A stretch of 64,000 nt of DNA from JAGVSR01 sp963750715. GTDB taxonomy: Bacteria; Pseudomonadota; Alphaproteobacteria; Rhizobiales; Hyphomicrobiaceae. The stretch lies in assembly GCA_963750715.1 (NCBI GenBank), contig CAVVRP010000008.1, positions 186,001-250,000 of the forward strand, read 5' to 3'. Under the pieces are notes generated by a model. The model was not told where the DNA came from, ran no database searches, and was given only the letters and a program-made list of their open reading frames with translations. Positions 1 through 9,464 of this stretch are shown here, in pieces. How positions within the stretch are numbered: position 1 is the stretch's first letter; every line of letters begins with the position of its first letter. The position numbers and the translations under genes were made by a program.

Positions 1-1
1 C

Positions 2-376
2 GTCGATGTAGCCGAAAGCCTCGAAGGCGTGCCCTACCTTTGGGGCGGCAAGACGCGTGTCGGGCTCGACTGTTCGGGACTGGTCCAACTTTCCCTGAAC
101 GCCGCCGGTATCGACGCGCCGCGCGACAGCGATCTACAGCGCAAGGAATTGGGCGCCGCCATCACCGTCAACGACAAGCTCGAGGGATTGCAGCGCGGCG
201 ATCTGGTGTTCTGGAATGGCCACGTCGGCATCATGCTCGACGGCGTCATGCTGCTTCACGCCAACGCGCACCACATGGCAACGGTCGTCGAAACGCTTCC
301 CGAGGCGGCAGGACGCATCGAACGCGCCGGGTTACCCATCCTGGCTGTGAAACGGCTTGGTCTTCCGCAAAGCTGA
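2..376 (+). CDS. NlpC/P60 family cell-wall hydrolase, C-terminal part
   Basis: The open frame runs in from the left edge, so the N-terminus is missing and about 124 residues are visible. They form most of an NlpC/P60 cysteine peptidase domain, a family that cleaves peptide bonds in peptidoglycan stems. The nucleophile is the cysteine in DCSGL, the catalytic histidine sits in GHVGIM, and the third polar position is probably in LLHANAHH. The motif PYLWGG just before the cysteine is typical of the fold. In this family the catalytic domain often follows SH3-like domains, which would lie outside the window. The gene converges on the next gene, with 8 bases between the stops. Confidence 0.85.
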   Translation, partial: VDVAESLEGVPYLWGGKTRVGLDCSGLVQLSLNAAGIDAPRDSDLQRKELGAAITVNDKLEGLQRGDLVFWNGHVGIMLDGVMLLHANAHHMATVVETLPEAAGRIERAGLPILAVKRLGLPQS

Positions 377-384
377 CGGCGCGC

Positions 385-852
385 CTATCGCTTATAGGGA
401 AGAAAATGGTGGTCGGTGAAGACAGCGTCGTCGGAAGCCATGAGGCTCTCGACACCGCCGTCGGGCAAATGCGCCTGCCGCCATCTGCCCCCCTTCGGCA
501 ACGGAATGATCGTTTCGACGCCAAGCTGTCGCCCCGTCATGCGGCTTGACCAGCGCCGCTCAATGATCCGTCCGTCGGCAATAGCTTGGACAAATGGAAG
601 AAACAGGTCGAACGACTCGACAGGGAGGTTTTCGTAGGATTGTTCCGCGATCTGGACATCGTAGTGCTGGTCGGCGCGAAAGATCAGTTCGAACGGGCAC
701 GCACCCAAGACGCTCGGCACGACGTGAAGCTTCCAGAAGTTGGCCGTTTCGGCTTCATGCGGTCGCGCAGCATCCGCGATTGAGGGCACCCAGTACTTGA
801 GGCTCGCGGCCATGACCTGCAATCGTGACCGATAGACGTCGTCGGAAAGCAT
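385..852 (-). CDS. conserved hypothetical protein, 155 aa
   Basis: I do not recognise a domain in this 155-residue protein. It is soluble-looking, with no signal peptide or membrane segment, and is rich in aromatic residues (KYWVPS, NFWKLHVVPS, RRWSSRM). The reading frame has the strong third-position GC bias of its neighbours, which supports it as a real gene. It starts with ATG at 852 and ends convergent with the NlpC/P60 gene. The 76 bases upstream, before the glutathione transferase stop, include an AT-rich stretch that could hold its promoter. No function is proposed. Confidence 0.6.
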   Translation of the reverse strand: MLSDDVYRSRLQVMAASLKYWVPSIADAARPHEAETANFWKLHVVPSVLGACPFELIFRADQHYDVQIAEQSYENLPVESFDLFLPFVQAIADGRIIERRWSSRMTGRQLGVETIIPLPKGGRWRQAHLPDGGVESLMASDDAVFTDHHFLPYKR

Positions 853-928
853 ATCGAAAAATATCTTTGATTATTCCTAGCTGCGGGAACGATGCCGCAA
901 AACTTGGCGATTGCAAGCGCCGGATGCG

Positions 929-1567
929 TCAGGCGGCCAATTGCACCATGTATTGTTGGTCTATCACCCTCTGACGTTGCAGTGCCGGTCTAGCGGCGAG
1001 CCGTTCCACATAGGACGTGAACTCAGGCCGCTCGGGCAGCAGCTTGAACTGCAGCATCCAGCCGACGCCGGAACCGATTATCGTATCGGCGGCGGAAAAT
1101 CTCTCACCCAGAAGATAGGGACCCTGACGAAGCGCGGACGCAAGCACATCGATCGTGGTGTCGGTCGAACCGTATGGCAACATCGACGGCGAGCCGCCCT
1201 CACGCTTCAAAGCCCGGTCGATCAGCGCCGGCTCGACGCAGGCCGAATTGAAGACGAGCCAGCGGAGATAGCTGCCCCTCGACTTGTCGCCCGGAGCTGG
1301 AGCGAGACCAGCATTGGGAAACAGATCCGCCAGATACATGGCGATGGCGGGCGCTTCGGTGACGACAGTGTCGCCATGCTGGATGGCCGGCACCTTGCCC
1401 ATCGGGTTGATCGCCAGATATGCGGGCGACCTGTTCTCGCCCTGCTTAAGGTTCAGCACTTTTGTCTCGCGCCCGACGCCAAGCTCCTCGAACAGCCAGA
1501 GGATGCTCGAGGATCGGGTCTGCGGTGCGTGGTAATGGACAAGGCTGTCGCTGTTTTGAGGCGCCAT
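929..1567 (-). CDS. glutathione S-transferase family protein
   Basis: A 212-residue protein with the two-domain layout of glutathione S-transferases. The N-terminal thioredoxin-like half begins with the strand HYHAPQTRSSSILWLFEELG and contains NPMGKVPAI with its cis-proline, followed by the glutathione-binding acidic/serine region near TEAPAIAMYLA. The C-terminal helical half contains FSAADTIIGSG, the usual N-capping motif. Such enzymes conjugate glutathione to electrophiles or reduce peroxides in the cytoplasm; the substrate cannot be read from sequence. I chose the ATG at 1567 because the longer open frame above it overlaps the yejF coding sequence and does not look like GST. It lies 17 bases downstream of yejF on the same strand. 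Confidence 0.85.
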   Translation of the reverse strand: MAPQNSDSLVHYHAPQTRSSSILWLFEELGVGRETKVLNLKQGENRSPAYLAINPMGKVPAIQHGDTVVTEAPAIAMYLADLFPNAGLAPAPGDKSRGSYLRWLVFNSACVEPALIDRALKREGGSPSMLPYGSTDTTIDVLASALRQGPYLLGERFSAADTIIGSGVGWMLQFKLLPERPEFTSYVERLAARPALQRQRVIDQQYMVQLAA

Positions 1568-1584
1568 TTGGAACTCGCGTTGTT

Positions 1585-3219
1585 TCAGCCGGCTGTCGCT
1601 GCCCGGTGGGCCACCGTGAGATCGAATGCGGCCGCGAGAAGCGCGCGCGTATAGTCTTCCTTGGGTGCGTTGAACACCTGCGCCGCATCGCCTTCCTCGA
1701 CCACCATGCCATTTTTCATCACGATCACGTAGTTGCACAACGCGCGCACGACCTTCAAGTCATGACTGATAAAGAGGTAGGAAAGATTGTGCTTTTTCTG
1801 CAGGTCGCGCAGCAGATCGACGATCTGCGCTTGCACGCTCATGTCGAGCGCGCTGGTCGGCTCGTCCAGCATCACGAACTTCGGCTGCAGCACCATGGCG
1901 CGGGCGATGGCGATGCGCTGGCGTTGGCCGCCGGAGAATTCATGCGGGTAGCGATCGAGCGCATCGGGATTGAGGCCGACGTCCGTCAGCGATTGACGCA
2001 CGCGCTCGCGCCGCTGCTCGTAGGTCAGCTCCGGTTGCTGGATCGAAAGCCCCTCCTCGATAATCTGCGACACGGACAGGCGCGGCGACAGCGATCCGAA
2101 CGGGTCCTGGAAGACGACCTGCATTTCCTTGCGCAGCGGCCGCATGGCTTTGCTGTCGAGCCCATCGATGCGCTTGCCGACGTAGGCGATCGGCCCATCG
2201 GATGAAACGAGCCGAAGGATCGCAAGGCCAAGCGTCGTCTTGCCCGAGCCCGATTCCCCGACGACGCCGAGCGTTTCGCCTGCGCGAAGTTTCAACGTCA
2301 GGCCATCGACGGCCTTGATGTGATCGACTGTCCGCCTCAGCAGCCCGCGCTTGATGGGGAACCAGACCTTTAGATTTTCGGTCTCGACCACCACGGGCCC
2401 GGTCGCGTTGGAACGCGGCGGCTCGCCTTTCGGCTCGGCGGCGAGCAGGTGGCGCGTGTAGGGATGCTTGGGTGCGGCAAACATCTCCGCGCTGGTGCCC
2501 TCCTCGACGATCTCGCCCGATTGCATGACGTAGATGCGGTCGGCCATGCGCCGCACGATGCCGAGATCGTGCGTGATCAGCAGCATCGACAGACCGAGTT
2601 CCTTCTTGAGGTTGCGCAACAGTTCCAGGATTTGTGCCTGGATCGTCACGTCGAGCGCCGTCGTCGGCTCGTCGGCGATCAGCAGGTCCGGCTGGTTGGC
2701 GAGCGCCATGGCGATCATAACGCGCTGGCGCTGCCCGCCGGACAGCTGATGTGGATAATCGGCGAGCCGCTTCTCCGGATCGCGGATACCAACCTTGCCG
2801 AGCAGTTCGATGACGCGAGCGCGCGCCGCCGCATCGTCCATGCCCTGATGCAGCTTCAGGACCTCGCCGACCTGCTTCTCGATCGAGTGCAGCGGGTTCA
2901 GCGAGGTCATCGGCTCCTGAAAGATGATCGAGATGCCGGCGCCGCGCAACTTACGCATATCGTCCTCGGACGCGGCGATGAGATCCTTGCCCTTGAACAG
3001 GATCTGCCCGCCCGGATGCGAGGCGGCGGGGTAGGGCAGCAGCTTCATGATCGACAGCGCCGAGACGCTCTTGCCGCTTCCCGACTCTCCGACGAGAGCG
3101 ACCGTCTCACCCTTCTTGACCGAGAAGGAAACGCCTTTCACGGCCACCACGTCCGTCTGTCCCGACCGGAAGGCGACCTTGAGGCCGCGCACATCGACGA
3201 GAATGTCATTGGCAGTCAT
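1585..3219 (-). CDS. yejF: peptide ABC transporter, double ATP-binding subunit YejF
   Basis: A 544-residue protein made of two fused ABC ATPase domains, the arrangement of YejF in the Yej oligopeptide/microcin C importer. Each half has its own Walker A (GESGSGKS, twice), signature motif (LSGGQRQRV and FSGGQRQRI), Walker B with DEPT, and switch histidine (LLITHD, LFISHD). Both halves carry the C-terminal extension typical of Opp/Dpp ATPases. It energises import from the inner face of the membrane. It is the last gene of the yejA-yejA-yejB-yejE-yejF operon, 10 bases after yejE. The ATG at 3219 is preferred over a TTG two codons upstream. Confidence 0.93.
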   Translation of the reverse strand: MTANDILVDVRGLKVAFRSGQTDVVAVKGVSFSVKKGETVALVGESGSGKSVSALSIMKLLPYPAASHPGGQILFKGKDLIAASEDDMRKLRGAGISIIFQEPMTSLNPLHSIEKQVGEVLKLHQGMDDAAARARVIELLGKVGIRDPEKRLADYPHQLSGGQRQRVMIAMALANQPDLLIADEPTTALDVTIQAQILELLRNLKKELGLSMLLITHDLGIVRRMADRIYVMQSGEIVEEGTSAEMFAAPKHPYTRHLLAAEPKGEPPRSNATGPVVVETENLKVWFPIKRGLLRRTVDHIKAVDGLTLKLRAGETLGVVGESGSGKTTLGLAILRLVSSDGPIAYVGKRIDGLDSKAMRPLRKEMQVVFQDPFGSLSPRLSVSQIIEEGLSIQQPELTYEQRRERVRQSLTDVGLNPDALDRYPHEFSGGQRQRIAIARAMVLQPKFVMLDEPTSALDMSVQAQIVDLLRDLQKKHNLSYLFISHDLKVVRALCNYVIVMKNGMVVEEGDAAQVFNAPKEDYTRALLAAAFDLTVAHRAATAG

Positions 3220-3229
3220 GTGCAAAGCC

Positions 3230-4387
3230 TCACCGGAATGTCTTGCGCGGATCGAGCGCGTCGCGCACCGCCTCGCCGACGAAGATCAGCAGGGAGAGCG
3301 TGACTGCGATCAGGATGAAGCCCGAAAGGCCAAGCCACGGCGCTTCGAGATACTTCTTGCCTTGCAGCAGCAGTTCGCCGAGCGACGGGGAACCCGGCGG
3401 CAAACCCAACCCCAGGAAGTCGAGCGCCGTCAGCAGCGCGACCGAGCCCGACAGTTTGAACGGCAGGAACGTCAGCGTCGCCACCATCGCGTTCGGCAGA
3501 AGGTGCTTCCACATGATGGTGGTGTCGGAAAGCCCCAGCGCCCGCGCGGCCCGGATGTATTCGAAATTGCGCCCGCGCAGGAATTCGGCGCGCACGATGC
3601 CAACGAGCGATGTCCACTGGAACGCCAGCAGTACCAGAAGTAGCGTCCAGAAGCCGGGAATCAGAACCGACGAGATGATGAGCAACACATAGAGTTCAGG
3701 GATCGCCGACCAGATCTCGAGGAATCTCTGGAACACGAGATCAACGCGTCCGCCAAAGTATCCTTGAACAGCGCCCGCAGCGACGCCGACGATCGACGAC
3801 AGGATTGTCAGGATGATGCCGAACAGAACGGATATTCGGAAGCCGTATATGATGCGCCCCAGCACGTCGCGGCCCTGATCATCAAGGCCCAGCCAATTCG
3901 TGTTGCCGAGCGCGTTGTAACGCTCGAGCTGATCCGAAGGGGCTTCGCATAGTTCGGCGCGGGAGGCCCATTGCGGTGGCGCGGGATAGCCCAGGCACAA
4001 ATTGTCGGGACCCTTGCGGCGCGGATAATCCTTGTTGATCGTGTCGTAGGAGTAGCGGATCGGCGGCCACAGCGCCCAGCCGTTATCCTCGATCTCCTTG
4101 AGGTTGACAGGGTCCTTGTAGTCGGTGACAGCCATGAACCCGCCAAACTTCGATTCCGGATAATCGACGAACACGGGATAAAGCGTCTCGCCCTTGTAGT
4201 GCACGATCAGCGGGCGATCGTTGGCGATGAACTCGGCGAACAGAGATAGGATGAACATCACGCCGAAGATCCACAGGCTCCAGTAGCCGCGGCGGTTGGC
4301 CTTGAAGTTATCCCAGCGGCGCCGGTTCAGCGGCGACAGCTCGAAATCCACCCCATGAGCCGGGCCACCAGCCGCGACGCGGTTCAC
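3230..4387 (-). CDS. yejE: peptide ABC transporter permease YejE
   Basis: A 385-residue inner-membrane permease of the Opp/DppC class. It begins with a cytoplasmic stretch (SPLNRRRWDNFKANRRGYWS) and one membrane helix, followed by a long periplasmic insert, as in E. coli YejE. A cluster of hydrophobic helices and the cytoplasmic EAA-type loop (RAARALGLSDTTIMWKH) then contacts YejF. The insert carries GLDDQGRDVLGRI, a conserved DppC-type motif. The start codon is GTG at 4387. It lies 40 bases after yejB and pairs with YejB to form the channel. Confidence 0.92.
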   Translation of the reverse strand: MNRVAAGGPAHGVDFELSPLNRRRWDNFKANRRGYWSLWIFGVMFILSLFAEFIANDRPLIVHYKGETLYPVFVDYPESKFGGFMAVTDYKDPVNLKEIEDNGWALWPPIRYSYDTINKDYPRRKGPDNLCLGYPAPPQWASRAELCEAPSDQLERYNALGNTNWLGLDDQGRDVLGRIIYGFRISVLFGIILTILSSIVGVAAGAVQGYFGGRVDLVFQRFLEIWSAIPELYVLLIISSVLIPGFWTLLLVLLAFQWTSLVGIVRAEFLRGRNFEYIRAARALGLSDTTIMWKHLLPNAMVATLTFLPFKLSGSVALLTALDFLGLGLPPGSPSLGELLLQGKKYLEAPWLGLSGFILIAVTLSLLIFVGEAVRDALDPRKTFR

Positions 4388-4427
4388 TGGTCTTGGTCAC
4401 GTCGTTCTCAGTGCGCGCATCCACGGC

Positions 4428-5549
4428 TCAGGTCTCCCGGCTCTCGAAGTCGATGCGGGGATCGACGAGCGTGTAGATGAAGTCCGACAGGAGGTTCATC
4501 AGCAGGCCAACGAGTGAGAAAATATAGAGTGTCGCAAACACGACGGGGTAATCGCGATTTATGACGGACTCGAAGCCGAGGAGGCCAAGCCCGTCGAGCG
4601 AAAAAATCGTCTCGATCAGAAGCGAGCCGGAGAAGAACGCGCCGACGAAGGCGGCTGGAAACCCGGCGATGATCAGCAACATGGCGTTGCGAAACACATG
4701 GCCGTAGAGCACTTGTCCCTCGGACAGGCCCTTGGCGCGCGCCGTGACCACGTACTGCTTTCGGATTTCGTCGAGAAACGTGTTCTTGGTCAGGAACGTC
4801 ATGGTCGTAAACGTACCGAGCGCCAGCGCGATCAGGGGCAGCGTCAGATGCCAGAAATAGTCGATGATCTTGCCAAACAGCGACAGCTGATCCCAGTTCT
4901 CGGACGTCAGCCCTCGCGATGGAAACCACTGGAAGAACGAGGATCCGGCGAACACGACCAGCAGGAGCACGGCGACAAGAAAGCCCGGCACCGCGTAGCC
5001 GACGACCAGGAACCCGCTTGTCCATGTATCGAAGGGCTCGCCGTCGCGCACCGCCTTGCGGATGCCGAGCGGGATCGACACCAAATAGGTGATCAGCGTC
5101 ATCCATAGGCCCAGCGAGATCGAAACCGGCAGTTTTTCCTTGATCAGTTCGATCACGGAGATATCGCGGAAGTAGCTGTTGCCGAAACTAAAAGTCAGGT
5201 AGTTCTTCATCATCAGCAGGAACCGCTCATGCGCCGGCTTGTCGAAGCCGAACTGCCTCTCAAGGCTCTTGATGAATTCCGGGTCGAGCCCCTGGGCGCC
5301 GCGATACTTCGAGCTAGTCGCATCCATTGCGCCTTGGCCAGCCTGGGCCTTGGCGGAGCTGCCGGCGAGTTCGCCGCCACCGCCCCCGCCGAATCGGTCG
5401 GTCGCCGAGACGTCCGTTCCCGAAAGCTGCGCGATCACACGTTCGACGGGGCCGCCCGGTGCGAACTGGATGATGGCGAAGCTGATCAGCATGATCCCGA
5501 GCAGCGTCGGGAAAATCAGCAGAAAGCGTTTCATGAGGTAGGCGGCCAT
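4428..5549 (-). CDS. yejB: peptide ABC transporter permease YejB
   Basis: A 373-residue DppB-type permease. It opens with the classic first helix (MKRFLLIFPTLLGIMLISF) followed by FAPGGPVERV, the conserved periplasmic motif of this class. A long insert contains a glycine-rich patch (FGGGGGGELAGSS) around residues 55-65. Later helices flank the EAA loop (VVTARAKGLSEGQVLYGHV). It forms the translocation pore with YejE and is fed by the two YejA binding proteins encoded just upstream. The gap to the preceding yejA stop is 16 bases, consistent with one transcript. Confidence 0.92.
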   Translation of the reverse strand: MAAYLMKRFLLIFPTLLGIMLISFAIIQFAPGGPVERVIAQLSGTDVSATDRFGGGGGGELAGSSAKAQAGQGAMDATSSKYRGAQGLDPEFIKSLERQFGFDKPAHERFLLMMKNYLTFSFGNSYFRDISVIELIKEKLPVSISLGLWMTLITYLVSIPLGIRKAVRDGEPFDTWTSGFLVVGYAVPGFLVAVLLLVVFAGSSFFQWFPSRGLTSENWDQLSLFGKIIDYFWHLTLPLIALALGTFTTMTFLTKNTFLDEIRKQYVVTARAKGLSEGQVLYGHVFRNAMLLIIAGFPAAFVGAFFSGSLLIETIFSLDGLGLLGFESVINRDYPVVFATLYIFSLVGLLMNLLSDFIYTLVDPRIDFESRET

Positions 5550-5565
5550 CAGGCTTGGATCTCCG

Positions 5566-7413
5566 TCATTGGGCGGCGAGCTTGGCAGCTTTTTCGGGAT
5601 CGTACCACCAGGTGGTAAGCGCGCCGCGCTCGTATTTCGGCTTCACGGCGGGCCATGAGAACTTATTCCAGAACGCCAGATTATGAGCCGCCTTGTACCA
5701 ATGAGGTACCCAATAATGGCCGGCTCTCAGGACACGATCGAGGCTTCGTGTCGCAACCAGCAGATCGGAGCGCGACTTTGCCTGGATCACCTCCTCGATC
5801 AGCGCATCGACCACAGGATCGGATATGCCCGCAAGATTGAAACTGCCGTCGGTCTTTGCCGACTGCGAACTCCAGAAGTTCTGCAGCTCGACGCCGGGTG
5901 TCAGCCGCAAGGCGTATCGTTCCGTAGTCATATCGAAATCGAACGTCTTCATACGCTGCTCGTACTGTGCGGGATCGATCCGCCGGATGTTGGCGTCGAC
6001 GCCGATGCTGCGCAGGTTCTTGACGTAAGGCCCGGCGATGCGCTCGAACGACGCCTCGAAGACTAGAATCTCTACAGTGAGTGTCTCGCTCTTGGCATTG
6101 GCAAGCAGGCGAGAGCCCGGTTGCACCGTCCATCCCGCCTCGGCGAGGAGGCTAGCGGCCTTGCGAAGATTGTCGCGATTGTTTCCCGAGCCGTCGGTCA
6201 CAGGCGGCGAGTAGGGCTCACCGAACACGGCGGCCGGTAATGAAACGCGGTGGCGTTCGAGCAGAGCCAGCTCTTCCGGCGACGGCAGGCCCGTCGCCTT
6301 CATGTCGGAGTTCTCGAAGAAGCTGGCGGTGCGCTTGTAGAGATCGAAGAACAGGTTTTTGTTGCTCCACTCGAAATCGAACGCGAGATCGAGCGCTTCA
6401 CGCACGCGCACATCCTTGAACTTGTCACGGCGCGTGTTCAGGAAGAACCCCTGCGCGCCCGACGGACGCTCGTCAGGCAGCGTCAGACGCAGCATGCGGC
6501 CATCGCTCACGGCCGGTTTGTTGTATCCCGTGGCCCAGTCCTTCGATGTGAACTCCTCGCGGAAATCGAAATTTCCCGAGAAAAGGTTTTCCAGTTCCAG
6601 CGAGCGGTCGCGGTAGTACTCGTAGCGGATCTCGTCGAAGTTATGCTGTCCGCGCATGACGTTGAGGTCGCGCGCCCAATAGTCATTTCGCCGCTTGTAG
6701 GTAACGAACGTGCCGGCCTTGAAGTCGGAGATCGCATAAGGGCCGGAGCCGAGCGGCGGTTCGAGCGCGGTTTTTTCGAAGTCGGTCTTGTCGTAGAACG
6801 CTTTCGGCAAAACCGGCAGCATCGACACTTCGATCGGCAGATCGCGGACCAGGCTTCCGGTAAAGTTGTAGCGAACGGTGTGCTGGTCGAGCGCTTCGGC
6901 CTTCACCACATCGCGGAGCGCAAGGCGAAAGCTCGGATGGCCTTTGGTCTTGAGTGCTTCGAGCGTAAAGACCACATCATCGGCGGTAACCGGCGTGCCA
7001 TCGGCGAAGCGCGCCTCGGGCCGCAGCCGGAATACCACGGACATGCTGTCGGGCGCCACGTCCGCGCTTTTCGCGATCAGCCCATATACTGCATCCGGCT
7101 CGTCGTCGGCGCGCACCATCAGGCTATCGTAGAGAAGCTCGAGGCCCTGGGCGCGATCACCCTTCAGGATGAAGTTGTTGAAGCTGTCGAACGACGTGGT
7201 CCCGGCGCTGCCGATCTGCGACGCACGCCCGCCCTTCGGCGCATCCGGATTGACGTAGTCGAAGTGCGAGAAATGCGGTGGGTACTTCAAGTCACCGAAC
7301 ACCGAAAGGCCGTGGCGCTCCTCCGCGCCCGCCGCGCCGCCGCATATCGCTGCGACCAGCGCGGCGGCGGCGACCAGCCGAACGGCTCGGCCGAAGGCGC
7401 GCGGCACACTCAT
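5566..7413 (-). CDS. yejA: periplasmic peptide-binding protein YejA, copy 1
   Basis: A 615-residue extracellular solute-binding protein of family 5, the class that delivers oligopeptides to Opp/Dpp/Yej permeases. The N-terminus is a signal peptide (MSVPRAFGRAVRLVAAAALV, cut near AAGAEE). The mature part carries FDYVNPDAPKGG and the lobe motif PEARFADGTPVTADDVVFT. The ATG at 7413 is chosen because it starts the signal peptide; the longer frame above it overlaps copy 2. Only 5 bases separate it from the stop of copy 2, so the two are co-transcribed. It is clearly a diverged paralogue of that neighbour. Confidence 0.9.
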   Translation of the reverse strand: MSVPRAFGRAVRLVAAAALVAAICGGAAGAEERHGLSVFGDLKYPPHFSHFDYVNPDAPKGGRASQIGSAGTTSFDSFNNFILKGDRAQGLELLYDSLMVRADDEPDAVYGLIAKSADVAPDSMSVVFRLRPEARFADGTPVTADDVVFTLEALKTKGHPSFRLALRDVVKAEALDQHTVRYNFTGSLVRDLPIEVSMLPVLPKAFYDKTDFEKTALEPPLGSGPYAISDFKAGTFVTYKRRNDYWARDLNVMRGQHNFDEIRYEYYRDRSLELENLFSGNFDFREEFTSKDWATGYNKPAVSDGRMLRLTLPDERPSGAQGFFLNTRRDKFKDVRVREALDLAFDFEWSNKNLFFDLYKRTASFFENSDMKATGLPSPEELALLERHRVSLPAAVFGEPYSPPVTDGSGNNRDNLRKAASLLAEAGWTVQPGSRLLANAKSETLTVEILVFEASFERIAGPYVKNLRSIGVDANIRRIDPAQYEQRMKTFDFDMTTERYALRLTPGVELQNFWSSQSAKTDGSFNLAGISDPVVDALIEEVIQAKSRSDLLVATRSLDRVLRAGHYWVPHWYKAAHNLAFWNKFSWPAVKPKYERGALTTWWYDPEKAAKLAAQ

Positions 7414-7418
7414 GGCGC

Positions 7419-9278
7419 TCACTTGCCCCTGGTCGCGTCGGCGGCCTGCTGCTTGGCCGGATCTATCCACCAGGCGTTGACGTAGGCGGGGTTCTGCGAC
7501 GGCAACTTCTGCGGCCGGCCGAAGATGTCCCAGCTCGCGACGCGGTCGTAGGGGTAGTGCCACTGCGGAACCATGAAGTAGTTCCACAGCAGCACGCGGT
7601 CGAGGGCACGGGTCGCGGCGACAAGTTCGGCCCGGTCCCTGGCGAAAACGATTTTGTCGACCAGGCCGTCGATCGCCTTGCTCTTGATGCCGATCGTATT
7701 TCGACTGCCATCGCGATCCGCGGCTGCGCTGCCCCAGTACTCGCGCTGTTCGTTGCCCGGAGACAGCGATTGCCCGACGCTATCGACGATAATATCGAAA
7801 TCGCGCGTATCCTCGCGGCGCGTGTATTGGGACGGATCGACGATCCTCACGCTCGCATCAACGCCGAGCTTCTTCAGGTTCTCGACCCAGGGAAGCGCAA
7901 TGCGTTCGAAATCCTGCTGCACCAGAAGAATCTCGGTCTTGAGCGGCTGGCCGCTGGCATTCTTGCGTACTCCGCCCTCGATCTTCCAGCCGGCCTCGTC
8001 CAGCAGCTTGGAGGCGCTCAGCATGTTAGCCCGGAACTCGCCGTCCTTTTCATGCGAGGGGCTGACCCATGGAGTCGTGAAGACCTCCGGCGGCACATCC
8101 GCCTTGATCTCGTTCAAAATCTCCAACTCGCGGCCGTCGGGAAGCCCCGTTGCGGCAAGTTCGGAATTGCCGAAGTAACTCTGCGCCCGCAGGTACTGGC
8201 CGTAGAAGATCGTCTTGTTAAGCGCTTCGAAGTTGAATGCCTGCGCGAAGGCGCGGCGCACGCGCGCGTCCTGAAACTGCGGGCGGCGGGTGTTGAACGC
8301 GAAACCCTGCATGCCGGCGACGCGCTTGTGGGGCAAAGCCTCCTTCTTGATGAGACCCTTCTTGACGGCATCGAACTCGTAGGACGTGGCCCAGTCGCTC
8401 GCCTTGGTCTCGTTCCAGAAATCGATCGAGCCCGACTTGAAGGCTTCGAAGGCCGGCAGCCGCTCACGGAAATAGACGTATTGGATCTCGTCGATGTTGT
8501 TCATGCCCTTGGCGACCGGCAGATCCTTTGCCCAGTAATCGGCGACGCGCTCGTAAATGATACCGCGGCCGGGATCAATGGACTTGATCTTGTAGGCGCC
8601 CGAGCCGATCGGCGCTTCGAGCGTCGTCTTGCCGAGGTCACGCGGCTGCCCGTCGGCGCCGTTTGCTTCCCAGTAATGCTTCGGCAGCACGGTCAGCTGC
8701 CCGACGATCTGGGGCAATTCGCGGTTGCCCGTCACGTCGAAGATAAACTTGATCTCACGCTCCCCCGACTTCTCGGCCTTGACGACGTTCTTGTAATAAA
8801 ACGCCGCGCGCGGATCGTTCTTTTTCTGCTGCTCGAAACTAAAGATGACGTCTTCCGGCGTGATCGGCGTGCCGTCGTGGAACTTCGCGATCGGACGCAG
8901 GCCGAACGTGACCGACGAGTAGTCCGCCGGATACGAGATCCATTCCGCGATCAAGCCATACTCGGCGGATGCCTCTTCGGGACTATTGAACAGCAGCGTG
9001 TCGTAGATCGAGCCAATGCCCGCCGCCGATACGCCTTTGACCGTGAACGGATTGAGGCTGTCAAAAGTGCCAACCACGCTAATCCGCAGCCGACCGCCTT
9101 TCGGCGCATCGGGGTTCACCCAATCGAAGTTCTTGAAATCGGCAGGATACTGCGGTTCGCCTATCAAAGACACGGCATGCCGGCGCTGCGGCTCTTCAGC
9201 CAAGACCGACGCCGCTGCGACCGGCATGAGAAGCGACACAACAGCCAGGCACGCGGCAATCCGGTGTCGAGCAGCCAT
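7419..9278 (-). CDS. yejA: periplasmic peptide-binding protein YejA, copy 2
   Basis: A 619-residue family 5 solute-binding protein and the first gene of the yej operon. The signal peptide is MAARHRIAACLAVVSLLMPV with likely cleavage after SVLA. Family features are FDWVNPDAPKGG and RPIAKFHDGTPITPEDVIF. Starts at 9305 (GTG) or 9302 (ATG) are possible, but the ATG at 9278 has a GGAGG about 10 bases upstream and gives a cleaner signal peptide. It shares the full-length architecture of copy 1 but differs at many positions, so the pair may widen the range of peptides imported. Related Yej systems import microcin C and, in rhizobia, plant antimicrobial peptides. Confidence 0.9.
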   Translation of the reverse strand: MAARHRIAACLAVVSLLMPVAAASVLAEEPQRRHAVSLIGEPQYPADFKNFDWVNPDAPKGGRLRISVVGTFDSLNPFTVKGVSAAGIGSIYDTLLFNSPEEASAEYGLIAEWISYPADYSSVTFGLRPIAKFHDGTPITPEDVIFSFEQQKKNDPRAAFYYKNVVKAEKSGEREIKFIFDVTGNRELPQIVGQLTVLPKHYWEANGADGQPRDLGKTTLEAPIGSGAYKIKSIDPGRGIIYERVADYWAKDLPVAKGMNNIDEIQYVYFRERLPAFEAFKSGSIDFWNETKASDWATSYEFDAVKKGLIKKEALPHKRVAGMQGFAFNTRRPQFQDARVRRAFAQAFNFEALNKTIFYGQYLRAQSYFGNSELAATGLPDGRELEILNEIKADVPPEVFTTPWVSPSHEKDGEFRANMLSASKLLDEAGWKIEGGVRKNASGQPLKTEILLVQQDFERIALPWVENLKKLGVDASVRIVDPSQYTRREDTRDFDIIVDSVGQSLSPGNEQREYWGSAAADRDGSRNTIGIKSKAIDGLVDKIVFARDRAELVAATRALDRVLLWNYFMVPQWHYPYDRVASWDIFGRPQKLPSQNPAYVNAWWIDPAKQQAADATRGK

Positions 9279-9409
9279 CGGCAACAGTCCTCCGTCGTTC
9301 ATCACTCCCGCCGCCGGGACGGTTGTTTGCTATGATCTCCTAGCATGGTCATGCAGGATGAGAGCGGCATCGGGCACTTAACTTTTCTTAATGTCCCCGA
9401 CATGGAAAC

Positions 9410-9433
9410 GGCCCCGCCTTGGTGGGCGGAGCC
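9410..9433 (-). terminator. possible terminator hairpin after the cytochrome c gene
   Basis: A GC-rich inverted repeat (GGCCCCGCC, six-base loop, GGGCGGAGCC) forms a stem of about nine pairs with one mismatch, roughly 30 bases after the cytochrome c stop. There is no following T-run on the minus strand, so termination there is uncertain. Confidence 0.3.
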
Positions 9434-9464
9434 ATTGGAATTGCTGAGTCTTTGCCCGCCCGCG

